From Asanoa ishikariensis (lineage in GTDB: Bacteria; Actinomycetota; Actinomycetes; Mycobacteriales; Micromonosporaceae), in NCBI RefSeq assembly GCF_900107455.1, contig NZ_FNQB01000001.1, positions 186,001 through 250,000 of the forward strand: a DNA stretch of 64,000 nt, written 5' to 3'. This document shows, one piece after another, positions 49,110 through 57,326 of the stretch. The notes below the pieces were generated by a model, which searched no databases, was not told where the DNA came from, and saw only the letters and a list, made by a program, of their open reading frames with translations. The first letter of the stretch is position 1. Each line of letters opens with the position of its first letter. A program made the position numbers and the translations under genes.

Positions 49110-49394
49110 GTTCGTGTATCGAGGGGCAGCCCGGTCTGGGTCGACCGTGCACAATGCGAGCCACCGGTCGGTCTGTAGGCCAGAACCGACCCTTCAGCAC
49201 TACCCCGCCCCCGATGGCGCCGGGTGGGCCGCTCGCACCCACCCCCCGACGCGGCCGGTCCACCCGGCGCCCTCCTCGGGTCCGCCCGTCCGCGGGCTCC
49301 GGCCCGCCCAGCCGCGATCATGACGTGATCCTGACGGCCTCCGGCCACCTTCCAGGCGTAACCTCCACCTCGGCCCATCCGGGTTGCCGGGTTC
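49110..49394. other. Intergenic space before corA (342 bp counted from the aminotransferase stop)
   Basis: After the terminator, the sequence is C-rich with no supported reading frame or recognised riboswitch. It contains a small palindrome GATCA-TGACG-TGATC at 49316-49330 and leads to the GGAGGG ribosome site of corA. No M-box or known Mg-responsive element was identified by eye. Confidence 0.6.
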
Positions 49395-49404
49395 GGAGGG
49401 AGTC

Positions 49405-50544
49405 GTGTCGATGGCGAGTGACGCCGACAAGGCAAGTCAGGTTCGATCACGGACCAGGTCGTGGAGTGATCCCGTCCGGGCGATGACCCGCATCCTCGGT
49501 CCTGCCGAGCCGAAGCCGGTCCCAACGCCCGGTTTCACTGGCCGCGACAAGATCGTCGACTGCGCGCTGTACGTCGACGGGGTGCGCCAGCCTGGCGAGT
49601 GGACGCCCGAGGACGCGCTGCATGCCGCCCGCGAAGAGGTGGGCAGCGCCTTCGTCTGGGTCGGGCTGCACGAGCCGAGCCTGACCACGATGGCCGGCAT
49701 CGCGGAGACGTTCGAGCTGCACGAGCTCGCCGTCGAAGACGCGGTGGCCGCCGAGCAGCGGCCCAAGCTGGAGCAGTTCGGTGAGATCAACTCGTTGGTG
49801 CTGCGGACCGCCCGTTATATGCGGCACACCGAGCTGACCGAGAACACCGAGGTCGTCGAGACCGGCCAGGTGATGTTGTTCATCGGGCCGGAGTTCGTGA
49901 TCACCGTGCGGCACGGCGACGCGTGCAAGCTGGCGCCGGTGCGCGCCGGCCTCGAGAAGCGCAAGGAGCTGCTGGCGCAGGGCCCGTGGTCGGTCGCCTA
50001 TGCGATCGCCGACCATGTCGTCGACCTCTACCTCGACGTCAGCGACCAGGTGGAGACCGACCTCGACGACCTGGAGAACCAGGTCTTCGCCCGTCAGGTG
50101 CACGGCCGGATCCAGCGGATCTACCAGATGAAGCGCGAGCTGGTCGAGTTCAAGCGGGCGGTGGTCCCGCTGCTGCGGCCGATCATGCAGCTCACCGAGT
50201 CGACCAACCGGCACGTACCCAAGGAGATCCGGCGCTTCTTCCGCGACGTGCAGGACCACCTGATCCGGGTCGCCGAGCAGGTCAACGGCTACGACGACCT
50301 GCTCAACTCGATCCTGCAGGCGCGCCTGGCGCAGGTCACGGTCGAGCAGAACAACGACATGCGCAAGATCGCGTCCTGGGCCGCCATCTTCGCCGTGGAG
50401 ACCTTCATCGCGGGCATCTACGGGATGAACTTCCACAACATGCCCGAGCTCCGCTGGCAGTACGGCTATCCCGGCGCACTGACCCTGATGCTCGTCGCGG
50501 CGATCGTGCTGTACCGCTGGTTCCGCCGATCCGGCTGGCTTTAA
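49405..50544 (+). CDS. corA: CorA-family magnesium/cobalt transporter
   Basis: 379 residues from the GTG at 49405, placed 5 nt after GGAGG (49395-49399); an ATG at 49411 in the same frame is an alternative. Long cytoplasmic N-terminal domain, then two membrane helices at the C terminus (about 325-345 and 355-373) joined by the Y-G-M-N selectivity loop (IYGMNFHNMPEL). A charged coiled stretch (about 215-300) forms the stalk of the CorA pentamer. Mediates divalent cation uptake. Ends at a strong hairpin terminator. Confidence 0.95.
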   Translation: MSMASDADKASQVRSRTRSWSDPVRAMTRILGPAEPKPVPTPGFTGRDKIVDCALYVDGVRQPGEWTPEDALHAAREEVGSAFVWVGLHEPSLTTMAGIAETFELHELAVEDAVAAEQRPKLEQFGEINSLVLRTARYMRHTELTENTEVVETGQVMLFIGPEFVITVRHGDACKLAPVRAGLEKRKELLAQGPWSVAYAIADHVVDLYLDVSDQVETDLDDLENQVFARQVHGRIQRIYQMKRELVEFKRAVVPLLRPIMQLTESTNRHVPKEIRRFFRDVQDHLIRVAEQVNGYDDLLNSILQARLAQVTVEQNNDMRKIASWAAIFAVETFIAGIYGMNFHNMPELRWQYGYPGALTLMLVAAIVLYRWFRRSGWL

Positions 50545-50549
50545 CCGCG

Positions 50550-50583
50550 AAAGAAGGGCCTCCCGAGTGGGAGGCCCTTCTTT
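50550..50583. terminator. Bidirectional intrinsic terminator between corA and a convergent gene
   Basis: 15-bp perfect stem AAAGAAGGGCCTCCC / GGGAGGCCCTTCTTT with a 4-nt loop, ending in TTTT; also suitable for the convergent gene ending at 50593. Confidence 0.95.
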
Positions 50584-50592
50584 TCAGTTCGT

Positions 50593-51312
50593 TCAGTTGC
50601 GGCCGTTGGGCGAGTTCAGGTGGTCGGTGCTGGCCGTCGGGTCGGTCGTCTGCGGGCTCTGGCTCGACGACGACAGGCGCTGACCGGCCTTGGTCTTGGC
50701 GGTCTCCGCCGCACCCTTGGCGGTCGCCGCGGCGCTGCGCACGGACGAGCGGGCCGCGTCGGCCGCGTCACCGAGCCGGCCGTGACTGTGCCCACGACCG
50801 CCACCGCCGGCGCCGGAGCGGGCCGCGTCCAGCGAGCGGCTCGGGTCGTACTCGTCCCACTGCTGCTGCCGACGCTTGCGCATGATCGCGGCGGCACCGA
50901 ACGCGGCGCCGGCGACCAGGATCGCGGCAACGATCGGCCAACGGCGTCCGGACGATGACGACGACTCGACCATCTTGGCGGCGCGCTTGCCGTTGCCGTT
51001 TCCGTTGCGCCGAGAGCGGCGGACGGCCTTCGCGGCGTCTCGCGCGTTGTGGCCTGCCGTCGACGCCAGCGGCCGGAGCGACGAGCGGGTCGTCTCCCAG
51101 GTGCCGCGGGTCGTCTCCCAGCCGGTGCCGGCCATGTCGCGGGCCCGCGTCGCGGACGGAACGACGAAGTCACGGGCGGCGTCGACGCGCGGCCGGACGG
51201 CCGTGGTCACCCCGCCGGCAGCGTGACCCGCGGCCGCCTTGAGATGCTCGAAGCTGTCACCGAGCTCGGTACGGACCAACTCCGCGTGAGTTCTCCGCCG
51301 GATACCAAACAC
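50593..51312 (-). CDS. Actinobacterial single-helix protein, unknown function
   Basis: 239 residues from the GTG at 51312, chosen because an AAGGTGGGG purine run precedes it and the ORF extension to 51414 has no support. The first 120 residues are Ala/Thr/Arg-rich and likely amphipathic; one membrane helix near 140-160 (RRWPIVAAILVAGAAFGAAAI) precedes a basic stretch (MRKRRQQQWDEYDP) and a Ser/Thr/Ala-rich tail. Resembles YtxH-like and DUF proteins of Micromonosporaceae. No enzyme motif; possibly a membrane-associated, DNA- or wall-binding protein. Confidence 0.7.
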   Translation of the reverse strand: MFGIRRRTHAELVRTELGDSFEHLKAAAGHAAGGVTTAVRPRVDAARDFVVPSATRARDMAGTGWETTRGTWETTRSSLRPLASTAGHNARDAAKAVRRSRRNGNGNGKRAAKMVESSSSSGRRWPIVAAILVAGAAFGAAAIMRKRRQQQWDEYDPSRSLDAARSGAGGGGRGHSHGRLGDAADAARSSVRSAAATAKGAAETAKTKAGQRLSSSSQSPQTTDPTASTDHLNSPNGRN

Positions 51313-51433
51313 CAGACCCCCACCTTCCTGGGCGTAGTTCCTCCTGCATCCTCCACCTTTGGACGTGTCCGCATTGCCGGAACGGGCACATGGGAGGATC
51401 GAACTGAAACTCACCGACGATGGAGGAGTACCC

Positions 51434-51964
51434 GTGGCTGAGACCCTTTACGCCACCCTGCACACGAACCGCGGCCCGATCCGTCTGGAGCTGTTCCCGA
51501 ACCACGCGCCGAAGACCGTGCGTAACTTCGTGGAGCTCTCCGAGGGGACCCGCGACTACGTGGACCCGCGTACCGGGCAGAAGGGCAACGGTCCCTACTA
51601 CGACGGCACCATCTCGCACCGGGTGATTTCCGGCTTCATGGTCCAGATGGGCGACCCGACCGGCACCGGTCGCGGCGGCCCGGGCTACGAGTTCGGCGAC
51701 GAGTTCCACCCGGAGCTGCGCTTCGACCGCCCGTACCTGCTGGCCATGGCCAACGCCGGCCCGGGCACCAACGGCTCGCAGTTCTTCATCACCGTTGGCC
51801 CGACCCCGCACCTGAACAACCGCCACACGATCTTCGGCCAGGTCGCCGACCAGGATTCGGCCAAGGTCGTCGACGCGATCGCCAACACCCCGACCAGCCA
51901 CGGCGACAAGCCGCTGGACGACGTGGTGATCGAGCGGGTCGAGATCCAGCGGGTCGACAGCTGA
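51434..51964 (+). CDS. ppiA: Peptidyl-prolyl cis-trans isomerase, cyclophilin type
   Basis: 176 residues from the GTG at 51434, with GGAGGA at 51422-51427, 6 nt upstream; the longer open frame from 51359 is not supported. Cyclophilin fold: the FHRVI equivalent is S-H-R-V-I-S-G-F-M-V-Q-G(M) with the catalytic Arg (about 53), then N-G-S-Q-F-F-I-T-V (about 113-121) and H-T-I-F-G-Q-V (about 136). No signal peptide, so cytoplasmic proline isomerase. Followed at 27 nt by the rhomboid gene; ppiA lies beside the PH-domain gene near oriC in mycobacteria. Confidence 0.97.
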   Translation: MAETLYATLHTNRGPIRLELFPNHAPKTVRNFVELSEGTRDYVDPRTGQKGNGPYYDGTISHRVISGFMVQMGDPTGTGRGGPGYEFGDEFHPELRFDRPYLLAMANAGPGTNGSQFFITVGPTPHLNNRHTIFGQVADQDSAKVVDAIANTPTSHGDKPLDDVVIERVEIQRVDS

Positions 51965-51978
51965 TAGACGAAGCCAGG

Positions 51979-51984
51979 TACCTT
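51979..51984 (+). promoter_or_regulatory. Candidate -10 box of the leaderless rhomboid gene
   Basis: TACCTT, 7 nt before the ATG at 51992; no Shine-Dalgarno. Confidence 0.4.
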
Positions 51985-51991
51985 TCTTGGC

Positions 51992-52897
51992 ATGAATGAA
52001 TCGCCCCCGACGGCGGCGCCAGTCTGCTATCGCCACCCGTCGCGGGAGACGTGGGTGCGTTGCACGCGATGTGAGCGCCCGATATGCCCAGATTGCATGC
52101 GCGAGGCCTCGGTCGGGCATCAGTGCCCGGAGTGCGTCGCGGAAGGTCGCCGGACTCAGCGGTCGGCGCGCACCGCCTTCGGAGGCAGTGCCGCCGGCCG
52201 TCACGGCTATGTGACCATCGCGCTGATCAGCCTCAACCTGCTGGCCGCGCTCATCGGCCTGGCCTTCTACGGCCTGGACACGCTGATCCCCCGCGGCGGC
52301 CTGTTCACCGGCACGACCCAGCTACAGGCGTTCGGCGGGGTCATCGGGCCGTCGTTCCAGTTCCCGACGAACGGGGGCTGGGTCAACTACACCGGCGTGT
52401 ACGACGGCGGCTACTACCGCTTGATCACCGGGGTCTTCCTGCACTACGGGATCATCCACCTGCTCTTCAACATGTGGGCCCTGTGGGCGGTCGGTCGTTC
52501 GCTGGAGGCCGCCCTCGGCCCCATCCGCTACGGGGCCCTCTACCTGCTCGCCGGCATCGGCGGCAGCGTCGCGGCACTGCTGGCCGACCCCAACTCGCTC
52601 ACGGCGGGCGCCTCGGGCGCGCTGTGGGGCCTGTTCGTGGCGTTCTTCGTCGTCCTACGCAAGCTCGGACGCAGCACGTCCTCGATCGTCGGCCTGTTGG
52701 TGATCAACCTGTTCATCACCTTCACGCTGCCCGGCATCTCCTGGGCGGGCCACCTCGGCGGCGGCCTGGCCGGCGGCGTGGTGGCCGCTGTCCTGGTCTA
52801 CGCCCCACGCGCGAACCGCACGCTCATCCAGGTGTCCGGCTGCATCCTCATCTTCGTGGCGCTGGTGGGGCTGACCCTGAGCGCCAGTTCGTTCTAG
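51992..52897 (+). CDS. Rhomboid-family intramembrane serine protease with N-terminal zinc finger
   Basis: 301 residues. The N terminus has a B-box-like cluster (C-Y-R-H, C-T-R-C, C-P-D-C, C-P-E-C, residues about 12-48) that probably binds zinc. Six to seven helices follow; the catalytic Ser lies in TAGASGALWGL (about 208) and the catalytic His in WAGHLGGGLAGG (about 251), and the H-x-x-H-L-L-F-N-M-W segment begins helix 2. Cleaves membrane-spanning substrates within the bilayer. Converges on the PH-domain gene. Confidence 0.93.
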   Translation: MNESPPTAAPVCYRHPSRETWVRCTRCERPICPDCMREASVGHQCPECVAEGRRTQRSARTAFGGSAAGRHGYVTIALISLNLLAALIGLAFYGLDTLIPRGGLFTGTTQLQAFGGVIGPSFQFPTNGGWVNYTGVYDGGYYRLITGVFLHYGIIHLLFNMWALWAVGRSLEAALGPIRYGALYLLAGIGGSVAALLADPNSLTAGASGALWGLFVAFFVVLRKLGRSTSSIVGLLVINLFITFTLPGISWAGHLGGGLAGGVVAAVLVYAPRANRTLIQVSGCILIFVALVGLTLSASSF

Positions 52898-53298
52898 ACC
52901 CGCACGGCTTCCAGGGCCTCGGCGACCTCTTCCACGGGGGCGCCGAGGTCGTTGCGGCTGAAGATGTGCACCGAGTCGCCGGCGTCGATCTCCAGCGTCT
53001 CGTTGCGTACCCCCGCGTGCCCGCGCCGATCCACGGAGATCTTCTCCACCGCCGACCAGGGGATGTGCCGCCGCCGGGCGAAGCCGGTGAGCACCGTGAG
53101 CCCGGTCGGGTCGGCGGCCAGCCGCTCGGGCGCCAGCAGGTCCCGGAATCCCCAGATGGCCAGCCCGGCCCCGGCCACGCTGGCCACGGCCACCGCCACG
53201 GCGTCGGTGGCGAACACCGCCGCCAGCACCACCAGCAACACGGCGCCCGTGAGCTTGAGGGTCGGCAGGGCGGGCCGAACGCGCCAGCGAGTCGTCAC
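52894..53298 (-). CDS. PH-domain-like membrane protein (bPH_6)
   Basis: 134 residues from the GTG at 53298, preferred over the ATG at 53358 because the family begins at this position (T-T-R-W-R-V-R-P); a weak GGGATG precedes it. Two membrane helices (about 18-55) then a bacterial PH domain (about 60-134, GLTVLTGFARRRHIPWSAVEKISVD core). The counterpart next to ppiA in mycobacteria is a PH-domain membrane protein. Convergent with the rhomboid and divergent from the thiolase gene. Confidence 0.75.
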   Translation of the reverse strand: MTTRWRVRPALPTLKLTGAVLLVVLAAVFATDAVAVAVASVAGAGLAIWGFRDLLAPERLAADPTGLTVLTGFARRRHIPWSAVEKISVDRRGHAGVRNETLEIDAGDSVHIFSRNDLGAPVEEVAEALEAVRV

Positions 53299-53375
53299 CG
53301 CACAAGCATCCCAGCCAGGGTGGGCCCGAGCACGACGTAGGATTCGGGCAAGGCTCACGTTACCGGGGAGTAATC

Positions 53376-54548
53376 ATGCGGGACGCGGTCATCGTCGGTG
53401 CGGTCAGGACGCCGGTCGGACGCCGAAAGGGCGGTCTGTCGGGCGTACACCCGGTGGATCTTTCGGCCCATGCCCTTCGTGCCCTGGCCGAGCGGCTCGC
53501 CCTGGACCCGGCTGAGGTCGACGACGTGGTCTGGGGCTGTGTCTCGCAGGTCGGTGACCAGTCCTGGAACGTGGCCCGCGGCGCGGTCCTCGCGGCCGGC
53601 TGGCCCGAGTCGGTGCCGGGCACGACGCTCGACCGGCAGTGCGGCTCCAGCCAGCAGGCGATCCACTTCGCGGCGGCGGCGGTAATCGCCGGCCAGAGCG
53701 ACCTGGTGGTCGCCGGCGGCGTCGAGTCGATGAGCCGGGTGCCGATGGGCTCGAGCATCGGTGCCGGCAACGCGTTCGGCGACCTGGTGCGCGCCCGCTA
53801 CCGCGACCACGAGGGCTTCGCCGCCGACGACCCGGTGCCGTTCAGCCAGGGTGTCGGCGCGGAGACGATGGCCGCCCGGTGGGGCTTCGACCGTGCGCGG
53901 CTCGACGGCTACGCCCTGGCCAGCCACGAGAAGGCGGCCGCCGCGCAGGACGCCGGCCTGTTCGACGCCGAGATCGCGCCTGTGGCCACCGCCGACGGCG
54001 GCAAGGTCGCGGCCGACGAGGGTGTGCGGCGCGACACCTCCCTGGCCAAGCTGGGCGAGCTCAAGACCCCGTTCAAGGCCGACGGCGTGGTGACCGCGGG
54101 TTCCGCGTCACAGATTTCCGACGGTGCCGCGGCGCTGGCGGTGACGACGAGCGAGTGGGCGGCCCGGCACGGCCTGCGGCCGCTGGCCCGGATCCACACC
54201 GCGGTGGTCGCCGCGGACGACCCGGTGGTGATGTTGACCGCGCCGATCCCGGCCACCGCCAAGGCGCTGCGCCGCGCCGGGTTGGGCATCGAGGAGATCG
54301 GCGTGTACGAGGTCAACGAGGCGTTCGCCCCGGTGCCGCTGGCGTGGCTGGCCGAGACCGAGGCCGACCCGGCCCGCCTCAACCCGCGTGGCGGCGCGAT
54401 CGCGATCGGCCACCCGTTGGGCGGCTCCGGCGCGCGGATCATGACGACGATGCTGCATCACATGCGGGACAACGGAATCCGCTACGGCCTGCAGACCATG
54501 TGCGAGGGCGGCGGCATGGCGAACGCGACGATTGTCGAGGCACTATAA
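53376..54548 (+). CDS. Acetyl-CoA acetyltransferase (thiolase)
   Basis: 390 residues. The acyl-accepting Cys is C89 in LDRQCGSSQQA; NEAFAPVPLAWL carries the conserved Asn-Glu of the active site, G-H-P-L-G-G-S-G the His loop (about 349) and MCEGGG (about 379) the second catalytic Cys. Degradative thiolases cleave 3-ketoacyl-CoA; biosynthetic ones condense two acetyl-CoA. No partner beta-oxidation gene adjoins. An ATG with GGGGAG 6 nt upstream. Confidence 0.95.
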   Translation: MRDAVIVGAVRTPVGRRKGGLSGVHPVDLSAHALRALAERLALDPAEVDDVVWGCVSQVGDQSWNVARGAVLAAGWPESVPGTTLDRQCGSSQQAIHFAAAAVIAGQSDLVVAGGVESMSRVPMGSSIGAGNAFGDLVRARYRDHEGFAADDPVPFSQGVGAETMAARWGFDRARLDGYALASHEKAAAAQDAGLFDAEIAPVATADGGKVAADEGVRRDTSLAKLGELKTPFKADGVVTAGSASQISDGAAALAVTTSEWAARHGLRPLARIHTAVVAADDPVVMLTAPIPATAKALRRAGLGIEEIGVYEVNEAFAPVPLAWLAETEADPARLNPRGGAIAIGHPLGGSGARIMTTMLHHMRDNGIRYGLQTMCEGGGMANATIVEAL

Positions 54549-54649
54549 GGGTTACTGTCCACTTTTAGGGCAATGATCCTAATGGAGGTTTAAGGAAGTC
54601 GGCATAGGGAAGCCGCGACCCTCCAGCGAGCAGCGTCGTTGTGACTGGC

Positions 54650-55201
54650 ATGGACGTCTTCTCCCGTACGTTCCTGCCAGCCGCCGCGGAAGCCGGTGTG
54701 GCTATCCCCACCGTCAGCCGCCACATGCCGGTCTTCCGGCGCTGTGTAGCCGCCGACGATGCCGCCGCGCTGGTGGCCCGGTGCACCCGCGCCGACCGCC
54801 CCGCGCAGGGCGAGTACCTGATGCTTTTGACCTACCGTCGCCTGGTCGTGACCCACGAGTCGCGGATGCTGCACCGCCTCCGGCTGCATCTGAACACGGA
54901 ACTGGGTCACCTGGGCAACGTGACGTGGAACCCCGATCCGCGGCTGTCCGCGGTTGAGTTGGCGGCCACGGCCGTCGACGGGGTTCGGGAGCGATTCTGG
55001 ATCCGGGTCGGTCACGCCAAGCAGGTGTGGCACCTGGACGCGCTGCTGAGCCACGTCTTCCGCCCGCGCACTGCCCGCGCGGGAGTCGGGACGGCGGCCG
55101 GGGCTGGTGCCCCGGCCGCCACCCGCGATGCGCTGCGCCGCGACACCGGGGCGTGGGAAACGCTGGGCCGCTCGCGGCACGCCGTCGCGGTGGCTTTCTA
55201 A
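54650..55201 (+). CDS. Uncharacterised protein, PH-like
   Basis: 183 residues from the ATG at 54650; a GTG at 54641 (nine bases earlier) could add three residues and neither has a clear Shine-Dalgarno. The sequence F-P-V-F-R-R-C-V-A-A-D-D and YLMLLTYRRLVVTHESRMLHRLRLHLNTELGHLGNVTWNPD resembles bacterial PH-like or GRAM folds (strand-turn-strand with an L-x-x-T-x-R-R). The C-terminal 35 residues are low-complexity Ala/Gly/Arg-rich. I do not recognise a family. It lies between a thiolase and an OmpR/HK operon, with 47 nt to the regulator. Confidence 0.6.
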   Translation: MDVFSRTFLPAAAEAGVAIPTVSRHMPVFRRCVAADDAAALVARCTRADRPAQGEYLMLLTYRRLVVTHESRMLHRLRLHLNTELGHLGNVTWNPDPRLSAVELAATAVDGVRERFWIRVGHAKQVWHLDALLSHVFRPRTARAGVGTAAGAGAPAATRDALRRDTGAWETLGRSRHAVAVAF

Positions 55202-55247
55202 CCTTCCTCTTACATCGCCTGGTACGCCGGTCGGCCATGATGGGCCG

Positions 55248-55931
55248 GTGGCAGATGGCCTGGTGCTCGTCGTCGAAGACGAACGGGCGATCGCGGACCT
55301 GATCCGGCTCTACCTGAGCCGGGACGGGTTCGGCGTGCACGTCGAGCACGACGGCGAGGCCGGTCTGGCAGCGGCCCGCCGGGTGCGCCCGGTGGCCTGC
55401 GTGCTCGACATCGCCCTGCCGGGCCTGTCCGGCACCGAAATCTGCCGGCGCCTGCGCGAGGGCGGCGACTGGACCCCGGTCATCTTCCTGACCGCCCGCG
55501 ACGACGAGGTCGACCGGATCGTCGGCCTGGAACTCGGCGCCGACGACTACATCACCAAGCCGTTCTCGCCCCGCGAGCTGGTCGCCCGCCTGCGCGCGGT
55601 GCTGCGGCGGGCCTCGGGCGGCGTGGCCGCCGCGGCCGAGCGTCCGCGCACGGTCGGCCCGCTGACCCTGGACCCGGGCCGCCGCAGCGTCACCGTCGCC
55701 GACGTGCCGGTGCAGCTCACCTCCACCGAGTTCGACCTGCTGGCGCACCTGGCCGGGCGACCCGGACGGGTGTTCACCCGCGAGGAGCTGCTCGCCGCCG
55801 TCTGGGGGTACGCCGCGCATTCGGGCACCCGCACCGTCGACGTGCATATCGCCCAGGTGCGCGGCAAGCTCGGCGCTGCCGGCGCGCTGATCCGCACCCA
55901 CCGCGGCGTCGGGTACGCGATCGATGCCTAG
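55248..55931 (+). CDS. OmpR-family response regulator
   Basis: 227 residues from the GTG at 55248, chosen to start near the receiver fold; the open frame from 55107 is an extension without support. Receiver with Asp54 (C-V-L-D-I-A-L-P-G-L) and Lys in ITKPF, then a winged-helix DNA-binding domain (about 130-225, LTSTEFDLLAHLAGRPGRVF). Overlaps the following kinase by 8 nt, so the pair is co-translated. Targets unknown. Confidence 0.93.
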   Translation: MADGLVLVVEDERAIADLIRLYLSRDGFGVHVEHDGEAGLAAARRVRPVACVLDIALPGLSGTEICRRLREGGDWTPVIFLTARDDEVDRIVGLELGADDYITKPFSPRELVARLRAVLRRASGGVAAAAERPRTVGPLTLDPGRRSVTVADVPVQLTSTEFDLLAHLAGRPGRVFTREELLAAVWGYAAHSGTRTVDVHIAQVRGKLGAAGALIRTHRGVGYAIDA

Positions 55932-57270
55932 GACCCTGACTGCCCGCGCCGCTCTGGTCGGCTGTGCCGTCGCTGTCGTGTCCGTGCTGGTGACGGCGCT
56001 GGTCGCGATTCCGTTGGCGGCGCGCACGGTGGAGGCGCGTACGCGCGAGTCACTGGCCGCCGAGGCCACCGTGGTGGCGGCCGCACTGCGGGCCACCCCC
56101 CGCCCGGCCGGCGACCAGAAGCTGCTGGACGCGTTGCGCAACCGGGACATCTCGCTGTTCGTGCTCCGCCGGGGCGTACCGGACCAACCGGGCCTGCCAC
56201 CGGCGGTGCTGGAGCAGGTGACCGACGGCTCGTTCTCCGGCCGCGCGGTCGTCGGCGGCGTCCCGTCCCTTGTGGAGGCGCGCCCGATCAACAACAACGG
56301 CAACGCGGTGGTGCTGACCCACCCGCGGGCCACCGGCATCTGGCGGGCGATCGGCCAGAACCTGTGGCTGGCGCTGCTCGCGGGCCTGGCCGCCGGCGTA
56401 CTGGCCGGGGTCCTACTGGGCAGCCGGCTGGCCCGCCCGATCCGCAACGCCGCTCTGGCCGCGAGGCGCCTCGGCGGTGGCGAACGCGGCGTCCGGGTGC
56501 CGGTCGAGCCTCCGCAGGAGGTGGAGTCGCTGGCACACGCGCTCAACGGGCTGGCCGAAGCACTGTCCACAAGTGAGGGCCGACAACGGGACTTCCTGCT
56601 GTCCGTCTCGCACGAGCTACGTACGCCGCTGACCACGATCCGCGGCTACGCCGAGGCGCTGTCGGACGGCGTGATCGAGGGCGACGGCGCCGCCCGGGCG
56701 GGCCGCACGGTGCTGGCCGAGGCGGAACGCCTGGACCGACTGGTCACCGACCTGCTGGCCCTGGCCCGCCTGGACGCGGTCGACTTCCCGCTGACCCCGC
56801 TGCCGGTCGACCTCACGGCGATCGTGGCCGAAACCGCCAACACCTGGCGCCCTCGTTGCGCGGCGGCCGGCGTCACCCTGGTCGTGGAGGCGCCGGCGTT
56901 CCCGGTGCCGGCCTTCACCGACCCGGGCCGCACCCGCCAGATCCTCGACGGCCTGCTGGAGAACGCCTTGCGGGTGGTCCCGGCCGGCGCCCCGATCGTG
57001 CTGGCCACCCGCCCGGGCTCCTTCCTCGAGGTCCGCGACGGCGGCCCCGGCTTCACCGAGGACGACCTGCCGCTGGTCTTCGAACGCGGTGCCCTACGCC
57101 AGCGCTACGACGGAGTCCGCAAGGGCGGCAGCGGCCTCGGTCTGGCCCTGGTGCACGGCCTGGTCCGCCGCCTGGGCGGCCAGATCGAAGCCGGACATGC
57201 CCCGGAAGGCGGCGCCCGCTTCACGATCACGCTGCCGCCACAGCCTTACGAAGCCCTTACCTTCGCCTGA
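55924..57270 (+). CDS. Sensor histidine kinase, membrane type
   Basis: 448 residues. Helix 1 (about 10-32), a periplasmic loop (about 40-140), helix 2 (about 143-165, LWLALLAGLAAGVLAGVLLG), HAMP (about 168-218), HisKA with His230 in SHELRTP and HATPase with N box (GLLENALRVV), DGGPGF and GGSGLGLALV. N-terminal part is a variant sensor without a known domain. Functions with the upstream regulator. Confidence 0.93.
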   Translation: MPRTLTARAALVGCAVAVVSVLVTALVAIPLAARTVEARTRESLAAEATVVAAALRATPRPAGDQKLLDALRNRDISLFVLRRGVPDQPGLPPAVLEQVTDGSFSGRAVVGGVPSLVEARPINNNGNAVVLTHPRATGIWRAIGQNLWLALLAGLAAGVLAGVLLGSRLARPIRNAALAARRLGGGERGVRVPVEPPQEVESLAHALNGLAEALSTSEGRQRDFLLSVSHELRTPLTTIRGYAEALSDGVIEGDGAARAGRTVLAEAERLDRLVTDLLALARLDAVDFPLTPLPVDLTAIVAETANTWRPRCAAAGVTLVVEAPAFPVPAFTDPGRTRQILDGLLENALRVVPAGAPIVLATRPGSFLEVRDGGPGFTEDDLPLVFERGALRQRYDGVRKGGSGLGLALVHGLVRRLGGQIEAGHAPEGGARFTITLPPQPYEALTFA

Positions 57271-57326
57271 TCGCTCCCTCGTGGTCGTCGCTCATCGTGG
57301 GTGCTGACAGAGCAGAGAGGGAGACC

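Noticed and set aside
49110-49394. Magnesium riboswitch upstream of corA
   Set aside because: No M-box-like helices recognisable by eye, and CorA genes are not the usual targets of that riboswitch; left unsupported.
53639-54568. A 309-codon frame within the thiolase gene, other frame
   Set aside because: Overprinting by the GC-rich thiolase; the thiolase carries C89, His and Cys active-site motifs.
54714-56636. A 640-codon minus-strand frame opposite the regulator and kinase
   Set aside because: Low-complexity shadow of a clear OmpR/HK pair.
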